From contig JAFCES010000006.1 of NCBI GenBank assembly GCA_017609045.1, positions 1-30,121 of the forward strand: a DNA stretch of 30,121 bases, given 5' to 3'. Shown here one piece after another: positions 29,889 through 30,121 of the stretch. The stretch comes from Candidatus Pacearchaeota archaeon. GTDB lineage: Archaea > Nanobdellota > Nanobdellia > Pacearchaeales > GW2011-AR1. Below the pieces are notes generated by a model. The model saw only the letters and a program-made list of their open reading frames with translations. It searched no databases and had not been told where the DNA came from. The position numbers were made by a program, and so were the translations under genes. Position 1 is the stretch's first letter. Each line of letters starts with the position of its first letter.

Positions 29889-30121
29889 ATTTCTTAGAAA
29901 AAAAGAAACAAAAAACCTCCTCCCCACCCTGAAAGAAAAATTAAAACTCACGAGGGCTTTTCGTAAGCCAGCTCGTGCCTCAACTCTGATGAGTTCGGTC
30001 TGGGAACAGGGCTTAAACAGAAAATCCTTGCAGGATTTTCCCAAATTTTTTCTTTCAGAAAAAACTCTCGAGGTCGCTAACTCTCCGCTCGAGCCCTTCG
30101 GGTTACTTGCTTTCCCCTCAA
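29889..30121 (+). repeat. Array intergenic element R5 (runs off the window)
   Basis: It repeats R4's terminal module: the A/T block (29894-29915), CCCACCCT, the 35-base hairpin block (29945-29979), then GTCTGGGAACAG and AACAGGGCTTA (30005-30015). Hairpins ACTCTCGAG...CTCGAG and GAGCCCTTCGGG near the end match those inside R1 (24556-24629). The window ends before a right half-site could appear, so the array probably continues. Confidence 0.6.

Noticed and set aside
24434..30121. CRISPR array
   Set aside because: The repeats are few, irregularly spaced, of several kinds and with no uniform spacers or cas genes.

Overview
The window comes from an AT-rich archaeal genome of small-genome DPANN type, most like Woesearchaeota, Pacearchaeota or relatives. 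This assignment rests on gene content: ribosomal protein L15e, Sec61 beta, aRF1 with NIKS and GGQ motifs, Rpo11/RpoL, an MBF1-like factor, RadB, XerA, TopA, three intron-containing tRNAs and many TATA boxes about 25 bases before start codons (leaderless mRNAs). No 16S gene is present, so the phylum is inference.

Positions 1-23.8 kb are mostly housekeeping. They run: the start of rpl15e; a tRNA-Ile(GAU) with two introns; a membrane-anchored Lon-type (S16) protease; a zinc ribbon-HSP20 gene broken by a 22-bp tandem duplication; an endonuclease V homologue with an altered active site; an MFS transporter; tRNA-Gly(CCC); and three unrecognised genes. Next is a methionyl-tRNA synthetase gene whose first 13 codons are displaced by a LAGLIDADG homing endonuclease that brings a substitute start. 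After two broken small genes come a stand-alone MetRS-type tRNA-binding domain, tRNA-Val(CAC) with a D-loop intron, two paralogous helical proteins, Sec61 beta, ValRS, aRF1, GtrA, ScpB, a processive GT2 glycosyltransferase, an anchored thioredoxin-like protein, an MBF1-like factor, RpoL, AMMECR1, RadB, an HExxH protein, TopA and the tyrosine recombinase XerA.

From about 23.82 kb to the window end the character changes. Directly upstream of the divergently pointing xerA is a palindromic site. It is followed by an array of short, unrelated genes in both orientations, most with their own promoter. GC-richer hairpin-rich repeats separate them. Four of the units (three with one gene, one with two) are enclosed by two nested inverted-repeat pairs, outer 10-14 bp and inner 11-14 bp, whose sequence is private to each unit. 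The inner repeat touches or overlaps a stop codon in every one. Between units recur half-sites of the form AACAGG...(arm) and (arm')...GATGTTA....YAATT. In the clearest copy the arms form a long stem with a two-base bulge, as integron attC sites do.

The layout (recombinase gene, adjacent site, outward array of promiscuously oriented single genes with structured recombination-like sites) resembles an integron. However, the recombinase looks like an ordinary Xer protein without the IntI-specific insert, and the genes sit inside the inverted repeats. I regard this as the candidate new system of the window. The repeats are visible in the sequence; the recombination function is inference.
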